Positions 46,344-57,245 of a stretch of DNA of 64,000 bases are shown here, one piece after another (position 1 is the stretch's first letter; every line of letters starts with the position of its first letter). The notes beneath the pieces were generated by a model. It worked only from the letters and a program-made list of their open reading frames with translations. It had not been told where the DNA came from and did not search any database. Source of the DNA: Diphasiastrum complanatum (taxonomy: Eukaryota > Streptophyta > Lycopodiopsida > Lycopodiales > Lycopodiaceae); the NCBI GenBank assembly GCA_029204225.1, contig CM055094.1, positions 31,243,427 through 31,307,426 on the forward strand. The letters are read 5' to 3'. The position numbers and the translations under genes were made by a program.

Positions 46344-46790
46344 ACGTAGATGAATGCTTGTTGTGATTGAATGCACTTTCATTGCTGTTTGATCGCGCTT
46401 GTTTACTCACTCTGATCAGAACACAAATGTCTACAACTTCTTGATTTCTGATCAGACGATGGCTATCTTTGATGCCTGAGGAACTCGCGACATCATACTG
46501 CTCTTCCATTTATTTAAGAACTATACTTCATGTTGAATCTGCTTACAATAGTACCACATACAAACCAACTCTAATCTCTTCGGTGGACTATACTCTTCTT
46601 TTAGAGTATGAATTAGTTTTTAAGATTCTGTTGGACAATCAGAACACTTAAAACCATGATTACATTTAGCATAAACTGTCTAATAGACTGTTTTTGCCTT
46701 TAGCAGCCGATTAGAATGGGAGAGCTATTCCACAATAATTCTACTCTCTTCTCCGCTCGTGTTCTTCCTATCTGTCTTGCCCCATCAGAT

Positions 46791-46802
46791 TGGTATCAGA
46801 GC
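46791..46802 (+). other. Primer binding site of copia E7
   Basis: TGGTATCAGAGC, initiator-Met tRNA type, 52 bases before a gag start. Confidence 0.8.
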
Positions 46803-46853
46803 GTAGCTCAAATAAACCGAGAGATTAAGTTTGTTCTATTGTATACTGTTATC

Positions 46854-47138
46854 ATGTCTCATATAGGTAGCTCTTCATCTTCATCACTAAGTGAAAGTAG
46901 AGTCATTGACAAGTTCAATGGTCCTAACTTCTACATCTGGAAGTTAAAACTTAGAATGGTGTTGATAGATAGAGATCTTTGGGATGTAGTAGAAGGTGCA
47001 GACCTGAAACCAGAAGATGGTGATCAAGCAAAGGCCTGGAGGATCAAAGGCCAAAAGGGCTTAGCATGTATCACACTCAATCTGGCCGACTCCCAAATAT
47101 CTCACGTTACCACACGTGCAAAACCTCTAAGGTCTTAA
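46854..47138 (+). pseudogene. Copia E7 gag, truncated
   Basis: MSHIGSSSSSSLSES, then FNGPNFYIWKLKLRMVLIDR, DLWDVVEGAD and ACITLNLADSQISHVTT match the UBN2-type Gag at 60250 almost residue for residue. After HVTT the homology stops and an LTR-like sequence takes over, so the element is cut by an insertion or deletion. Confidence 0.8.
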
Positions 47139-47394
47139 GATCCAAACAAGATCTAGAAGCTAGATTACTAATCAATGCATTGATTCCTAGCTTATCTTGG
47201 CTTGAACTCCATGAATTAGCTCCAAAACTCTTCACACGTGTGAAAGTACAGCCTGCTGCTGCTTGTGTACTGTACCTGCAACTCCAAGCTCATTCAATCA
47301 TCACAAAAAATCATATTCCAATAGCATTCATCAATCAAATTATAGACTCAAACTAGTCAAGAAGGAAAATAAGACATGTTTAGTGATTTTGAGA
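47125..47394 (-). repeat. LTR-like fragment ending in a 26-bp repeat
   Basis: Contains CACACGTGTGAAAGTACAGC (47233-47252), the same palindrome-plus-GTAC context as the E3 and E5 LTRs. Ends near AAGACATGTTTAGTGATTTTG (47371-47391), which recurs at 59502. Confidence 0.5.
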
Positions 47395-47949
47395 CTTGTG
47401 AAAGTCTCAATATTAATCTATTCTTCCGAGAACATCAAATTTTATGTTAATTTGTATTATTTTTCTCATTCGTATCCTCATCCACAATAGAAAAATGCAT
47501 GCTTTATTGGCTAGTTGTTGCAAGAGGATAACATTGACTAAACAAAAAAAAATGGTTTTCCCATATTCTATTCAAATTCAATTATGCTACAAAAGAAAAA
47601 AAATTAAAATTGCATATCCGCAGGTATCTTTGATGTCTTATTAAGTGTCTATTGAATTTTTCATTTACTGTTTTTACAATATAAAATAAGATGTTGCGCA
47701 TGGAATTTTCTAAATCACGTATAACATGAAATAAGGATTTTTTTATGTATTTTTAAAATTTTTAAATACTCATCAAATACATTATTTTGATTTTGTCAAT
47801 TATAACAAGATCACAAAAATAGTGTACTAAATTATTTATGAAGTTGTTTAATTAGTCAAAGTTGAGGGAATAATATTGATCTTTGTCACATGTACCATGC
47901 TAGAAACTTTATCGTACATTTTCAACTTGATTCATAGATCATTATTGAC

Positions 47950-48290
47950 ACCATCCTTCTTCGTGAGAACTTGCTGACAAATTCCTCTGCACATATTTTA
48001 TGGCATGTGTGTAGACTGGCGGTTTTGTGAAAGATATGGACAGCGAGAAACCAACAAGTGTTTGAGAAGGAGCCCTCTTCTTTATTGGCAGCGGCTTGTA
48101 TTAGACTTGCTATGTTTTTTCTACATACCACTTAAGTTAGTTTTAGTTTGCTACCCTGTGTGGTATGCTATCTTGGCAGCCTTTGGGCTAAATATGGACC
48201 TTGGACCTACTGCAGTTTGGAAGCCGTTTTTTGTACTTGTATATTTGTGAATATATGATGGTGCTATTAAGCTTTTCAAAAAAAAAAAGA
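47950..48290 (+). mobile_element. 5'-truncated LINE 3' end with poly(A)
   Basis: A plus-strand frame reads ILWHVCRLAVL, then KIWTARNQQVFEKEPSSLLA, the W...IWTARN pattern of the zf-RVT region at the end of plant LINE ORF2. An untranslated stretch follows and then A11 (48277-48288). It sits in duplication unit A only. Confidence 0.55.
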
Positions 48291-48489
48291 AATAAATTGA
48301 TATATCATAGATTAAGTGATTGCATAACAAACATAAAATTGCTTTATAAAAATTCATATTATAGTTTCAATATAAGATAAGAGAATTTTTGCATCAATAC
48401 AATAGGCATATAAGTTTACAAAGCATGTTGAGCATTACATAAATTTGAAGGCAATTTCCATGCTTAATCAACATTTATATTTTTTTTGA

Positions 48490-48775
48490 CGCTCTTGTCC
48501 TCAATTTCCTTTCTCTTTCTCTTCCTAGACACGATCTCTTGCTCAATTTTCACTAAGGTTATCTTTATTTAGACCAAGGTAAATCGCCATAACAATTGTT
48601 TTACCTCTAGTGCGAGAAGAGTGAGGCTTTCTTATAAGTGATTTCAATAATTGTTATAGTACTTGATAAACATCAAATTCCTCATATATGGATTGAAAAT
48701 TTGTGACTTCCATTTTTTGTGATGTGGCACATCATCAAACATTGATGTATTTGATGGAGTTGCAGGTAGAATATA
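48490..48775 (-). pseudogene. Broken second copy of the phosphatase-like 3' end
   Basis: Aligns base for base, with many changes, to 50025-50310 (shared CTCTTGTCCTCAAT, CACTAA-GTTATCTTTAT, GACCAAGGT, CCTCTAGTGCGAG, CATCAAATTCCTCATATATGGAT). It lacks the upstream catalytic part and is not open. Confidence 0.75.
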
Positions 48776-50019
48776 GTTCCATGGTGTTGAGAAGGTGCTT
48801 GCAAAGGAGATTCATGAACCTTCATTGGAGTGTGTTGTTGTTGTGTTTACAAAGTCTTTTGGTAAAGTGTTTTATTTCCAAGCATAGGTTTTCACTTGGA
48901 GACAAGAAGAAGACATAAAAGTCTCAGTATTAATTCATTATTTTGAACATATAAAAATATAATTTTGCATTATTTTTTTCTTTTGTATCATCATTTACAG
49001 CGTAAAGATGCACGCTTCATTGGCTAAGGTTGCAAGAGGAAAACCTTGACAAAATCTAACGAAAAAAAGTAATTTTTTTTCCATCTTTAGTCTGTCAATA
49101 AATTGATGACTTTAAGAATGATGCCATATTGTGCTAAAATTGGAAATCAATTATCTGATACTGAAATCTGATACCACAAAGTGAAAAATTAAGAGCAAGT
49201 ATACTCTAATATGATACTATGAAAAGTATCTAATGGTATCGCTTTGATACCATATAAGGTATCTAATAGTAGTAGAGCTCTAATACCATGTTGAAAAGAG
49301 AGAATGAAATGACGATTCGATAAGTCGAAGACTGTGAGTGACCTATCGAGCGCATCGGGACTGAACTTCTTTCCTAATGCATGACTATGCCTATCAATAA
49401 TTGATTTAAGCTATAAAGACAGAAGTCACGTTCAATGCTACTAAGGGAAATAGTTGAAAATTGCATCCTTGAAAATATCTTTGATGTCGTCTTATGAATC
49501 TATTGAATTTTTTCTTTCTTGTTTCTCTAATATAACAAAAGATGTCAAACTTGGGTTCTTCTCAAATACCATAGAACATGAAGTAACTACAATGGGCTGG
49601 CTTTTAGATGTACTCTTTAGAGTGTTAAATCAACATCAAATACATTATTTGATTTTGCCAAACCTATGCAAGATCACAAAAATAGTGTATTCAATTGTTC
49701 ATAAAGTTGTTTGATTAATCAAAGTTAAAAAAAATTATGTTGATCTTTTTCACATGCATGTACCTGATAGAAAATTTACCTCAGATCTTTAACTTGATCC
49801 ATACATCAATCCTAATAAATTGACAAATTATAGATAAAGTGATTGCATAACAAACATAAAGACAAAATATAGAAATTCAACAATTTAAAATTGCTTCATC
49901 AAAATTCATATTATAATTCTAATATAAAATAGAAGAATTGTTACATAGAGTTTGAACATTAGACATATAACTTGGAACATTACATAGAGTCAAAGGCAAT
50001 TTGGATGCCTATTCAACAT

Positions 50020-50985
50020 TTACATTTCTATTGACTCTCTTGTCCTCAATACCCTTTCTCTTTCCATTCTTGCAATAAGGAATTGGATATGATCTTTTGC
50101 TCGTTTTTCACTAAAGTTATCTTTATCCAGACCAAGGTGGATAGCCATAGCAATTGCTTTGCCTCTAGTGCGAGGATGCCATGGATTTTTTACAAGGGCT
50201 TCCAATATTTGTATTTGATCAGCATCAAATTCCTCATATATGGATAGAATCTTCGTGTCTTCCATTTTCTTGTGATGTAGCACATCATCAAACATTGATT
50301 TTTTTGATGGAGCTGCCAGTAGAATAGAGTCCCAAGGATCTTGCATCACCGGTTGAAGATAACTATAATAGTTATGATTTGACATGATTGGTTGTTGACC
50401 GATACGATTTTCTCTAATATACTCTTGAACATTGGGAGCCTTTTTCATTTCTTCCAAATGAGGTAGTAATACATCATTTAGATAGTCTCCCTCACTCCAC
50501 CCATCAAATGTCTCTGGAAATATGCAATTTTTTGCACTATTCATACAACATTTATACAGAGAGTCATCTACTAGTATCGTGTTATGACAATCTAAAGATG
50601 GGTAAAAGTGGCGCCAAATGTAACATAAAGGTTTGAAGTCAGCAATGACATTATCATTATCAGGTCTCATCATTATTTCATGCTGATAGCAATTCTCTTG
50701 GCTCCAGACCATAAAAAAACGGTAGCTTTTGTTGTGCTTGTTCCTCCATGAATGTATAAGTGCACAGCAAATTGGTGTATGTCATGGATGACCATATTCA
50801 ACCCTAAACAAAGAGAGTATTTTCTTCAAAAAACATAACCATCCAAAACGTAGTTTTATCCATCGTTTTCCAACTTTCACAACATCAGGATAGCTAGGAT
50901 GCCTTCCATATCTTTTTAAAAGTACGACATTCAATTCTGAAATAAGAAACAACTCATCATGGTAATGCTTTTTTGGTTGTTGAAC
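50020..50985 (-). pseudogene. FCP1/NIF-like HAD phosphatase-like protein, active site altered
   Basis: An acceptor-like TACTTTCAG precedes 50985. From there one frame reads DELFLISELNVVLLKRYGR, RFGWLCFLKKI, a TGA (50782-50784 region), ALIHSWRNKHNKSYRFFMVW, ADFKPLCYIW, NTILVDDSLYKC, AKNCIFPETF, LPHLEEMKKAPNVQEYIREN, then a helical tail to 50020. The order matches NIF/FCP1-type HAD domains of plants (LLVLDLNGxLL ... WS ... LVDDSPYK ... L..L..APDVQxYV). The nucleophile motif DLNG reads ELNV, so the Asp is replaced and catalysis is doubtful. The VDDS Asp pair remains. It follows the methyltransferase-like frame on the same strand and phase after a gap containing an AC repeat; it may be a separate gene or a downstream exon. 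Confidence 0.65.
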
Positions 50986-51099
50986 CTGAAAGTACATAAC
51001 CCAATGTATCAATATTCATGCTCTTTGTGCCTTAGTCTATCAAAATATATTTTTACATCTCCTTAAAAGTCTTTATTTATCTTCATATATTCTTAAAAG

Positions 51100-51102
<3 letters not shown>

Positions 51103-51138
<36 letters not shown>

Positions 51139-51140
51139 AC
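51103..51140 (+). repeat. (AC)n microsatellite
   Basis: About 15 AC units, then ATACACAC, in the non-coding gap (50986-51374) between the methyltransferase-like and phosphatase-like frames. Confidence 0.9.
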
Positions 51141-51374
51141 AAGTACAATTGAAAAGTAAGAACAATTGACATAAGGTGGTTTGTGTAGTATCCAAATATT
51201 TGAACTTATCATCCATTAGAAAAAAAAAAATAGTTCTTTGAAGAGTGCATCAAGGCATCCATCCCATGACTGTACAATAACTCTACTAACTTGCCTCATG
51301 TACTATGTCCTTTTCTATAGCTTGGTTCTCCATAGTCTCTTTACCATCCATTTCAGCATGCCCCTCATCCTGAA

Positions 51375-52467
51375 TCAAAGTGTTATCATTATGATCTCCA
51401 ATAACATCATCAAGGCCAACATAATATCTTGCATATTGAACAAATCAATGTCCTTTGAGGTTTCAGCAATATCTTTAAGGAAATCTGTAGGAAATGGCTG
51501 AGCTTGACATGAAGAAGGTAATTGGCTTCCACTTTGACTTGCACTTCCCATCTTCCCCCCCCAAGCTTTTATAGAAGGCATTAACCTCAGGCAAGCTTTC
51601 AACCATCATGGAGGCATAACTTTCAAGCAAATCTTTCTCAGAAGAATTGTTTACAAACACAATTGTCTTCCTCTCGCTACGTAGGGCCTCTCTCATGGCG
51701 AATCCTCCAGTAAATGCATCTACAACAACTTTTCCATGTTGGCAAAATGAGAAAACAAGCATAGAAAAGAATGCGCAGTCTTTGGAATATTTACTGGTAC
51801 AACCTCCGCTTAGTGCACAACTCTCATATGTTATAGGCTTCTCAAACAATCCAAATTTTGTTTTTGAAGTTATCATTGATTCTGATGGTGATTCTTTTTC
51901 CTCTTCACTTTCATCTTCATCATATATAATGGACGGTACTTCATTGCTAATAAGAGCATCCCATATGGTTTTGTCCTCTGTCTTTGAGATCCTTGCCATC
52001 AACACAACAAGATCATGGCTACTTGTGTACCTTTTTTTACATGCATCCCCTCTCGTGTATGATCCATACTCTAGATGAACGGAACCAACAATGTGTCGTA
52101 AAGTAGTATCCAAAGCACTCAAAACTGGTCCATAAGGTACTAGTGCAACCAAGACATAAGAATCACCCAAGATAATGCTAGCAATGCATTCCACCGACCC
52201 TTTAAAAGCATCTGTGGTCCACTCGTACTGAGGCCCTTGTGATGTAGTGTCTACAAGCACTAACCCAAAATCATTAGAATCACCACATACAATTATCACA
52301 TCTGTAAAGCATGAGATTAATTCCTCTGTGTTGAAAATCCTCCAAGGCCTTTCAAAATGTAGACGTTGTTGTACTCCAAATGCCTTCGCATGTGCAAGAC
52401 GCAGTTCATTCTTCATAACTTCAAGTAGAGGTGTCTTTTTTTTTTTTTGCTTTATTAATTGACTCCT
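51375..52467 (-). pseudogene. N4/N6 DNA-methyltransferase-like domain
   Basis: In frame with the upstream ORF after one TGA (52468-52470): KTPLLEVMKNELRLAHAKAF, then a probable motif IV region FGLVLVDTTSQGPQYEW where a DPPY-type tetrad is expected, SYVLVALVPYGPVLSALDTTL, HDLVVLMARIS, an acidic insert (DEDESEEEKESPSES), CAFFSMLVFSFCQHGKVVVD and the motif I-like VVDAFTGGFAMREALRSERKTI. The order IV then I fits the beta-type amino-methyltransferases found fused to ParB domains in bacteria and phages. DPP is replaced, so activity is doubtful. A G8 run near 51552 shifts the frame, after which SGSQLPSSCQAQPFPTDFL continues to 51375. Family call by motif only. Confidence 0.5.
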
Positions 52468-52983
52468 TCACCAATCTTTGCTCCAACTATACATCTTATC
52501 ATAAAGCTCTTTTGTGATATTGTATTTTTTTGCAACCTCATCATATTGTAGTTTCTCCTCACCAGAGATGCTCTTTAAAGACTCCACAATTCCATTTTTC
52601 AGTACTCTATTATACTTGAAACTTGTAGCCACATCCTCCATGTCTTTGTACTCTGTTACTAATTTGCCTTTTTTTAACAATATGGTGCCACGAAATATCA
52701 TTTCTTGTATCTTTAAAACCTCATCATCAAGCAACCCTTGGATACAACGAAACATGCTGGGAGATAATTGTGTGGTACCATCCACTTGCATCTTTTTACC
52801 TTTTGCAAACTCATTTGAATTCTTATTGGAATGCTCACCCCTGTTGTTTGCAATTTCTCCAATTATGTACATCTCCATAATATCCAACCACCTATTGAAA
52901 ATAAACTCGCTACTCAAAAGCATATGCAAGTCACTTCTTGCGTTTATTGCCTCCAATGTAACCTTTATTGCTTCCATGAATTC
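52468..52983 (-). pseudogene. Linker exon between ParB-like and methyltransferase-like parts
   Basis: Starts EFMEAIKVTLEAINARSD directly after a GT-AG intron and runs to SKDW then TGA. Mostly helical and charged, with EEKLQYDEVAKKYNITKELYDK near the end resembling a helix-turn-helix-like segment. The TGA could have arisen from CGA; the next codons stay in the same frame into the methyltransferase-like part. No domain recognised. Confidence 0.5.
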
Positions 52984-53118
52984 CTGCACAACATTTAGTA
53001 AGACAAGGAAATATCATAAATACACTTAAAATTTAGAAATGCATGAATAAATTTTTATAACATAAAATCTACTAATAGAAAAGATAAAAAAAAAACATAG
53101 CATAAGTACAAGGATCAC
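52984..53118 (-). other. Predicted 135-nt intron
   Basis: Minus strand: exon ...AAATGGAAG/GTGATCC and ...GTTGTGCAG/GAATTCATGG. Canonical GT-AG, phase 0, length divisible by three, with stops inside. Removing it joins SKWK to EFMEAIK in one frame. Confidence 0.6.
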
Positions 53119-54357
53119 CTTCCATTTTGAGTTTGCTATGGAGTGCCCTCCCGTTGGCTTTGGCGGAGAATCAAAGTATTCCCATTGTCTTCTTGCTTGT
53201 GATAGATCATCTTGATAAGGAGTCTTTACCATAACCTCTTGATGGAGTTGATTCATGAATCTTGAAAGTTTCAAAGTTTAAAGATAATCCTGTGCACCTA
53301 GTATCCTTGAATTCCTAGTACTGTAACAGTCTCTTAGATGTTGTGGACATGTTGGAGACTCCACTATTCTTCTTGCAACTAATATAGAGTGTTGACCAGA
53401 GACAACATAATACCTATAAGAAAATTTTTTGCTCTCAAGAATCTCATCTCTCTTTAACATTTTTTTGGTTTGAACATCATAAGGTACTAGGTCTGCTATC
53501 ATATCAACCACATGAGGCATACTCGTAAATTGGCTCATCAGATATTTGTAATGAACCTTGTTAATTGATCGATATACATAATGAGCAGGAGCACAATCAC
53601 ACAATGTCACAGGAATCAAGAATGTGCGATTTTCTCCAAATGGATACATATGTGAAAATTTCTCCCAGAACAGTTGACCTTCTACTTTTTCCAAGGTCTT
53701 ACTTACATTGTTGACACTTTCATTTGGTCCTGCTTGGCTCAATGATTGAGCCATCTTGAGGGTAGTCACGTCCATGCCAATGATATCACCTGTTCTAAGT
53801 TGATTGGCAATAGTCTCATATCCTTGAAAGTTCTGAGGTATGACTTCTTCTCCGCCTCTTGTGCTTGATCGCCCGCTATGTGGTTTTTTTCTTATTCCAT
53901 TCCTCCGTGAAGATGAAGTTGTCACTTTCCTTTTCTCCTTAAGCACTTTTGGTTGTGATGCCTTCTCAATGTTTGAATCCGACATTGTTACCCCTTTTTC
54001 AACATTCCTTGAGACTATATCCTTGTCGATAGCTAGCTCCGGTTGTTTTCCCATGTCTTGAATCTTTTTGAATGGTGTTTCTTTCTCACCATCTATCTTC
54101 AAAACTTTTGCCTTAGATAGCTTCTCCTTTGTCCTCCTTACACTTCTCGATTTGCGCATTGCTAGATAGTTTGTAAGATCTCCCTCTACCAATTGAATGC
54201 CTCTCCTAGAAAAACCATCTTTGCCCAACGTATGTGGTCTTTTTCCCTTTAGTGCATCTTTTATAATACTAGAATAAACTTTAGAAAAAGGAGCTCTTCC
54301 TTCTTCAAGTTGCTTAGCTTTGACCTTTTGTTTTAAATCCTTCAACAATGTCTTCAC
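53119..54357 (-). pseudogene. ParB/sulfiredoxin-like domain protein
   Basis: A lysine- and serine-rich N-terminal region (about 180 residues, with nuclear-localisation-like KKPHSGRSS and KRKVTTSSSRR) leads to GDIIGMDVTTLKMAQSL. The core then reads RTFLIPVTLCDCAPAHYVYR, PHVVDMIADLVPYD and FSYRYYVVSGQHSILVARRI. The last stretch matches the ParB/Srx fold signature (hydrophobic strand, then G-Q-H or G-E-R-R, then a helix). After an in-frame TAA (53278-53280) the frame goes on with LSRFMNQLHQEV, YQDDLSQARRQWEYFDSP and the intron donor at 53119. ParB domains bind palindromic DNA and CTP; here the final Arg of GxxR is Ser. Next to it lies an array of palindromes. Confidence 0.5.
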
Positions 54358-54807
54358 AAGAAGAGAGTCCAGAATCTATAATCCATTTTGAAAGATTTGG
54401 AATATCCCAACCCATCTTGATCATTGAACCTTCTCTTCCATTTTTTGCTTCGCACCATCATGATAGGAGAATACTTAGACCATTGCAATTCAATACCAAA
54501 TAGTTTTTTTTTGTTGTGTGCATTCCACTTGAGCAAAATTACATGGTACACCATATGCATACATTATGTTATCCATGCTTAAAATTATTCTCATACATTT
54601 GTAATCTTGTCCATTGTCATTAACATAAAGAAACACATCTCCCTTATCTTCATTTGGTCCAATAGATTCCATATACCAAGGAGTAGCTTCAGAAATTTCC
54701 ATCCTTACATCTACCTCCACGTCTATTGTTGGGAGAATGTCATGACAAGAGATCACTTCCATAGGACTTGTGTTATTTACTTCTGCAACGCCGATCTCTT
54801 TTTCCAT
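54354..54807 (-). pseudogene. Unknown N-terminal coding segment
   Basis: ATG at 54807 opens MEKEIGVAEVNNTSPMEVIS, then DVFLYVNDNGQDYKCMRIIL and YGVPCNFAQVEC. At an A9 run near 54515 the coding moves by one frame to LFGIELQWSKYSPIMMVRSK and FNDQDGLGYSKSFKMDYRFW, ending at 54354 just before the ParB-like frame. It begins only about 110 bases from the palindrome array. No family recognised; likely the N-terminus of the ParB-like protein. Confidence 0.45.
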
Positions 54808-54914
54808 GTCTGCAACTAATATTAGCAGTGATGAATAAGTAAATAAACATGTACCATGATAATAAAAAATGTGTAGCTTAGTGAGAGCTCATAGTAATAA
54901 TCATGTCCACTTTA

Positions 54915-56880
54915 TTTACTTGACAGAAGGTGTCCGTGAAGGTAGAGGGAGACAAGAATAATGGCTGCCCACATGTGATCTATGTGTTTAGGGAGGGCTA
55001 GTGTGTATAACCTTGTCTACTCCATTCATGTTTGATGGATGACGTCTGTCAGGATGGAGGGAAGTAGGAAGAAGAGCTGCCCTCACGCGATGTATGTGTG
55101 CATACAACCCTGTCTATTTCATTCATGCTTGACAGATGACGTCCGTCAAAGTAGAGAGCAGCACAATGATGGACTACTTGCAAGAGTTGGCGAAGCATGG
55201 CAAGGGGTGGTGCAACAGCCTTGTCTACTTCATGCATGCTTGACGGACGGTGTCCGTCAAGTAGGAGGGACGCATGGAGAGGGAGTGCTGACAAGGGATA
55301 TATGTACTTAATGAGAGGTGACACATGGCAAGGGCTAGTGCAACTGCCTTGTCTACTTCATGCATGCTTGACGGACGATGTCCGTCAAATAGAAGGGAAA
55401 CATGGAGAAGAAGAAGTGCTCATACAGGATGTATGTGCTTAATGAGAGGTGAAGCATGGCGGGGGCTAGTGCAATAGCCTTGTCTACTTTATGCATGGTT
55501 GATGAACGACGTGTCCATCAAGGTAGAGAGAAGCATGCGCTGGTGAAGCTTAGCAAGGGCTAGTGCAACAACCTTGTACTTAATGAGAGGTGCAACTACC
55601 GCGTCTACTTCATGCATGATTGGTGAATGATGTCCATCAAATAGGAGGGAAGCATGTAGAAGGAGGAGTGCTCACATGGGATGTATGTGGTTAATGAGAA
55701 GTGAAGCATGGTGCAACAGTCTTGTCAATTTCATGCATGCATGATGAACGATGTCCGTCAAGCTGTCTTGTCTACTTCATGCATGCCTGACAGACGATGT
55801 CCATCAAGTAGGAGGAAGCATGGAGAAGGAGTGCTAACATGGGATGTAGGTTCTTAATGAGAGGTGAAGCATGGTGAGGGCTAGCGCAATAGCCTTGTCC
55901 ACTTCCTTGTCTACTTCATGCATGCTTGATGGACGACATCCGTCGAGTAGTAGAGAAGCATGGAGAAGAATGGATGTTGACATGAGAGGTGAAGCATGGT
56001 GAGGGCTAGCACAACAGCTTTGTCCACTTCATGCATGTTTGATGGACAACGTCCATCAAGTAGGAGGGAAGCATAGGGAAGGGGTGATCACATTCAGAGA
56101 ACGACGTCATTCACAACAACCTTGTCCGCTTCATGCATGTTTGACGAACGACGTCCATCATGTAGGAGGGAAATGTGGAGAAGCAGTGCTAGCATAGGAT
56201 ATATGTGCTTAATTAGAGGTGAAGCATGGTGAGGGCTAGTGCAACTACCTTGTCTGCTTCATGCATGCTTGATGAACGACGTCCGTCAAGTAGGAGGGAA
56301 GCATGAAGAAGCAGTGCTGACATGGGATATATGTGCTTAATTAAAGAGCATGGGGAGGACTAGTGCAACTACCTATCTACTTCATGCATGCTTGATGGAC
56401 GACGTTCGTCAAGTACGAGAGAAGCATGGAGAAGGAGTGCTCACATGGGATGTACGTGCTTAATGAGAGGTGAAGCATGGTGAGGGCTAGTGCAACAACC
56501 TTGTCTACTTCATTCATTGCTTGACGGACAACGTCCGTCAAGGAGGGAAGCATGGAAAAGAAGGAGTGTTGACATGGAAAGTATGTGCTAATTAGTGTGT
56601 ACAACCTTGTCTAATTCATTCGTGCTTGACGGATTGCATTTTTCAAGGTAGATTGAAACATGATGTAGGGCTATCCCACATGCGATGTATGTGTTTAATG
56701 AGGTCTAGTGCATAAAACCTTTTCTATACCTTGCGTATTGCATTCGTGCTTGAAAAACGATTGTCATGAAGATGGAGAGAAGCATGGTCTAGGGCAGCCT
56801 ATATGTGCTCTATGTGAATAATGAAGGCTAGTGCAACAACCTTTCATGCATGCTTGACGGACGATGTCCGTCAAGGAGGA
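54915..56880. repeat. Array of about 18 palindrome-bearing repeats
   Basis: Units of about 100-130 bases share CTTGTCTACTTCATGCATG, the palindrome, AGGAGGGAAGCATGGAGAAG, TGTGCTTAATGAGAGGTGAAG and GAGGGCTAGTGCAAC. The palindrome has arms CTTGACGGAC and GTCCGTCAAG with a 3-base centre (GAY or AAC). Perfect or near-perfect copies are at 55239, 55367, 56520 and 56853; variants at 54919, 55031, 55128, 56038, 56268 and 56391. The copy at 56038 changes both arms together (GATGGAC / GTCCATC). It lies between divergent coding units. Confidence 0.92.
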
Positions 56881-57245
56881 GAGAAGCATGATGAGGGCCT
56901 TTAATTGTTTACTTCGTGTGTGTGGTGGTGAGGACTTTTAACTGTCCACTCCATTAAATAAAAACTTAATATGAAATTTAAATTGTTTTATTCAAATTTC
57001 CCCCCAAAACGAACTCCCTCCAAAATTTCTCAGTTCAAATTTTCTAGTTCAGGTTTAAACTCCTCATAAGCACTTTATTGATATTTCAAAGCGTTGGCCC
57101 TCTCCTCTCTTTAAACTTAGCTTCTAATGTCTAATCCTTCTACCAAAATCCACAACTTTCAGTTTTGTAGCTAGCTCTTTATGCTTTATTTTTTGCAGGG
57201 TTTTGTGAGAATCCTATTAGAAGGTACTCCACAAAGTAAGAAACA
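56881..57245 (+). other. Upstream region of the plus-strand gene
   Basis: AT-rich, no coding. It separates the last palindrome from the ATG at 57246 and may hold that gene's promoter; no clear TATA box is chosen. Confidence 0.35.

Larger units (their letters stand above)
47395..50440 (+). repeat. Tandem segmental duplication, unit about 1.52 kb
   Basis: Unit A (47395-48918) and unit B (48919-about 50440) share, in order and with a constant offset near 1524, AGTCTCA-TATTAAT, GGCTA...TTGCAAGAGGA, TCTTTGATGTC, GTGATTGCATAACAAACATAAA, CTCTTGTCCTCAAT and the 3' coding end of the phosphatase-like gene. Unit A also holds a LINE fragment absent from B, so small deletions must balance the offset. Confidence 0.75.

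Noticed and set aside
51647-52078. Plus-strand 143-codon frame
   Set aside because: It is antisense to the methyltransferase-like frame, whose motifs are coherent.
55039-55442. Short frames inside the palindrome array
   Set aside because: They follow the repeat period and have no independent support.
54915-56880. CRISPR-like array
   Set aside because: Whole units of 100-130 bases are conserved, not just a short repeat with unique spacers, and the DNA is plant nuclear. It is a minisatellite with palindromes.
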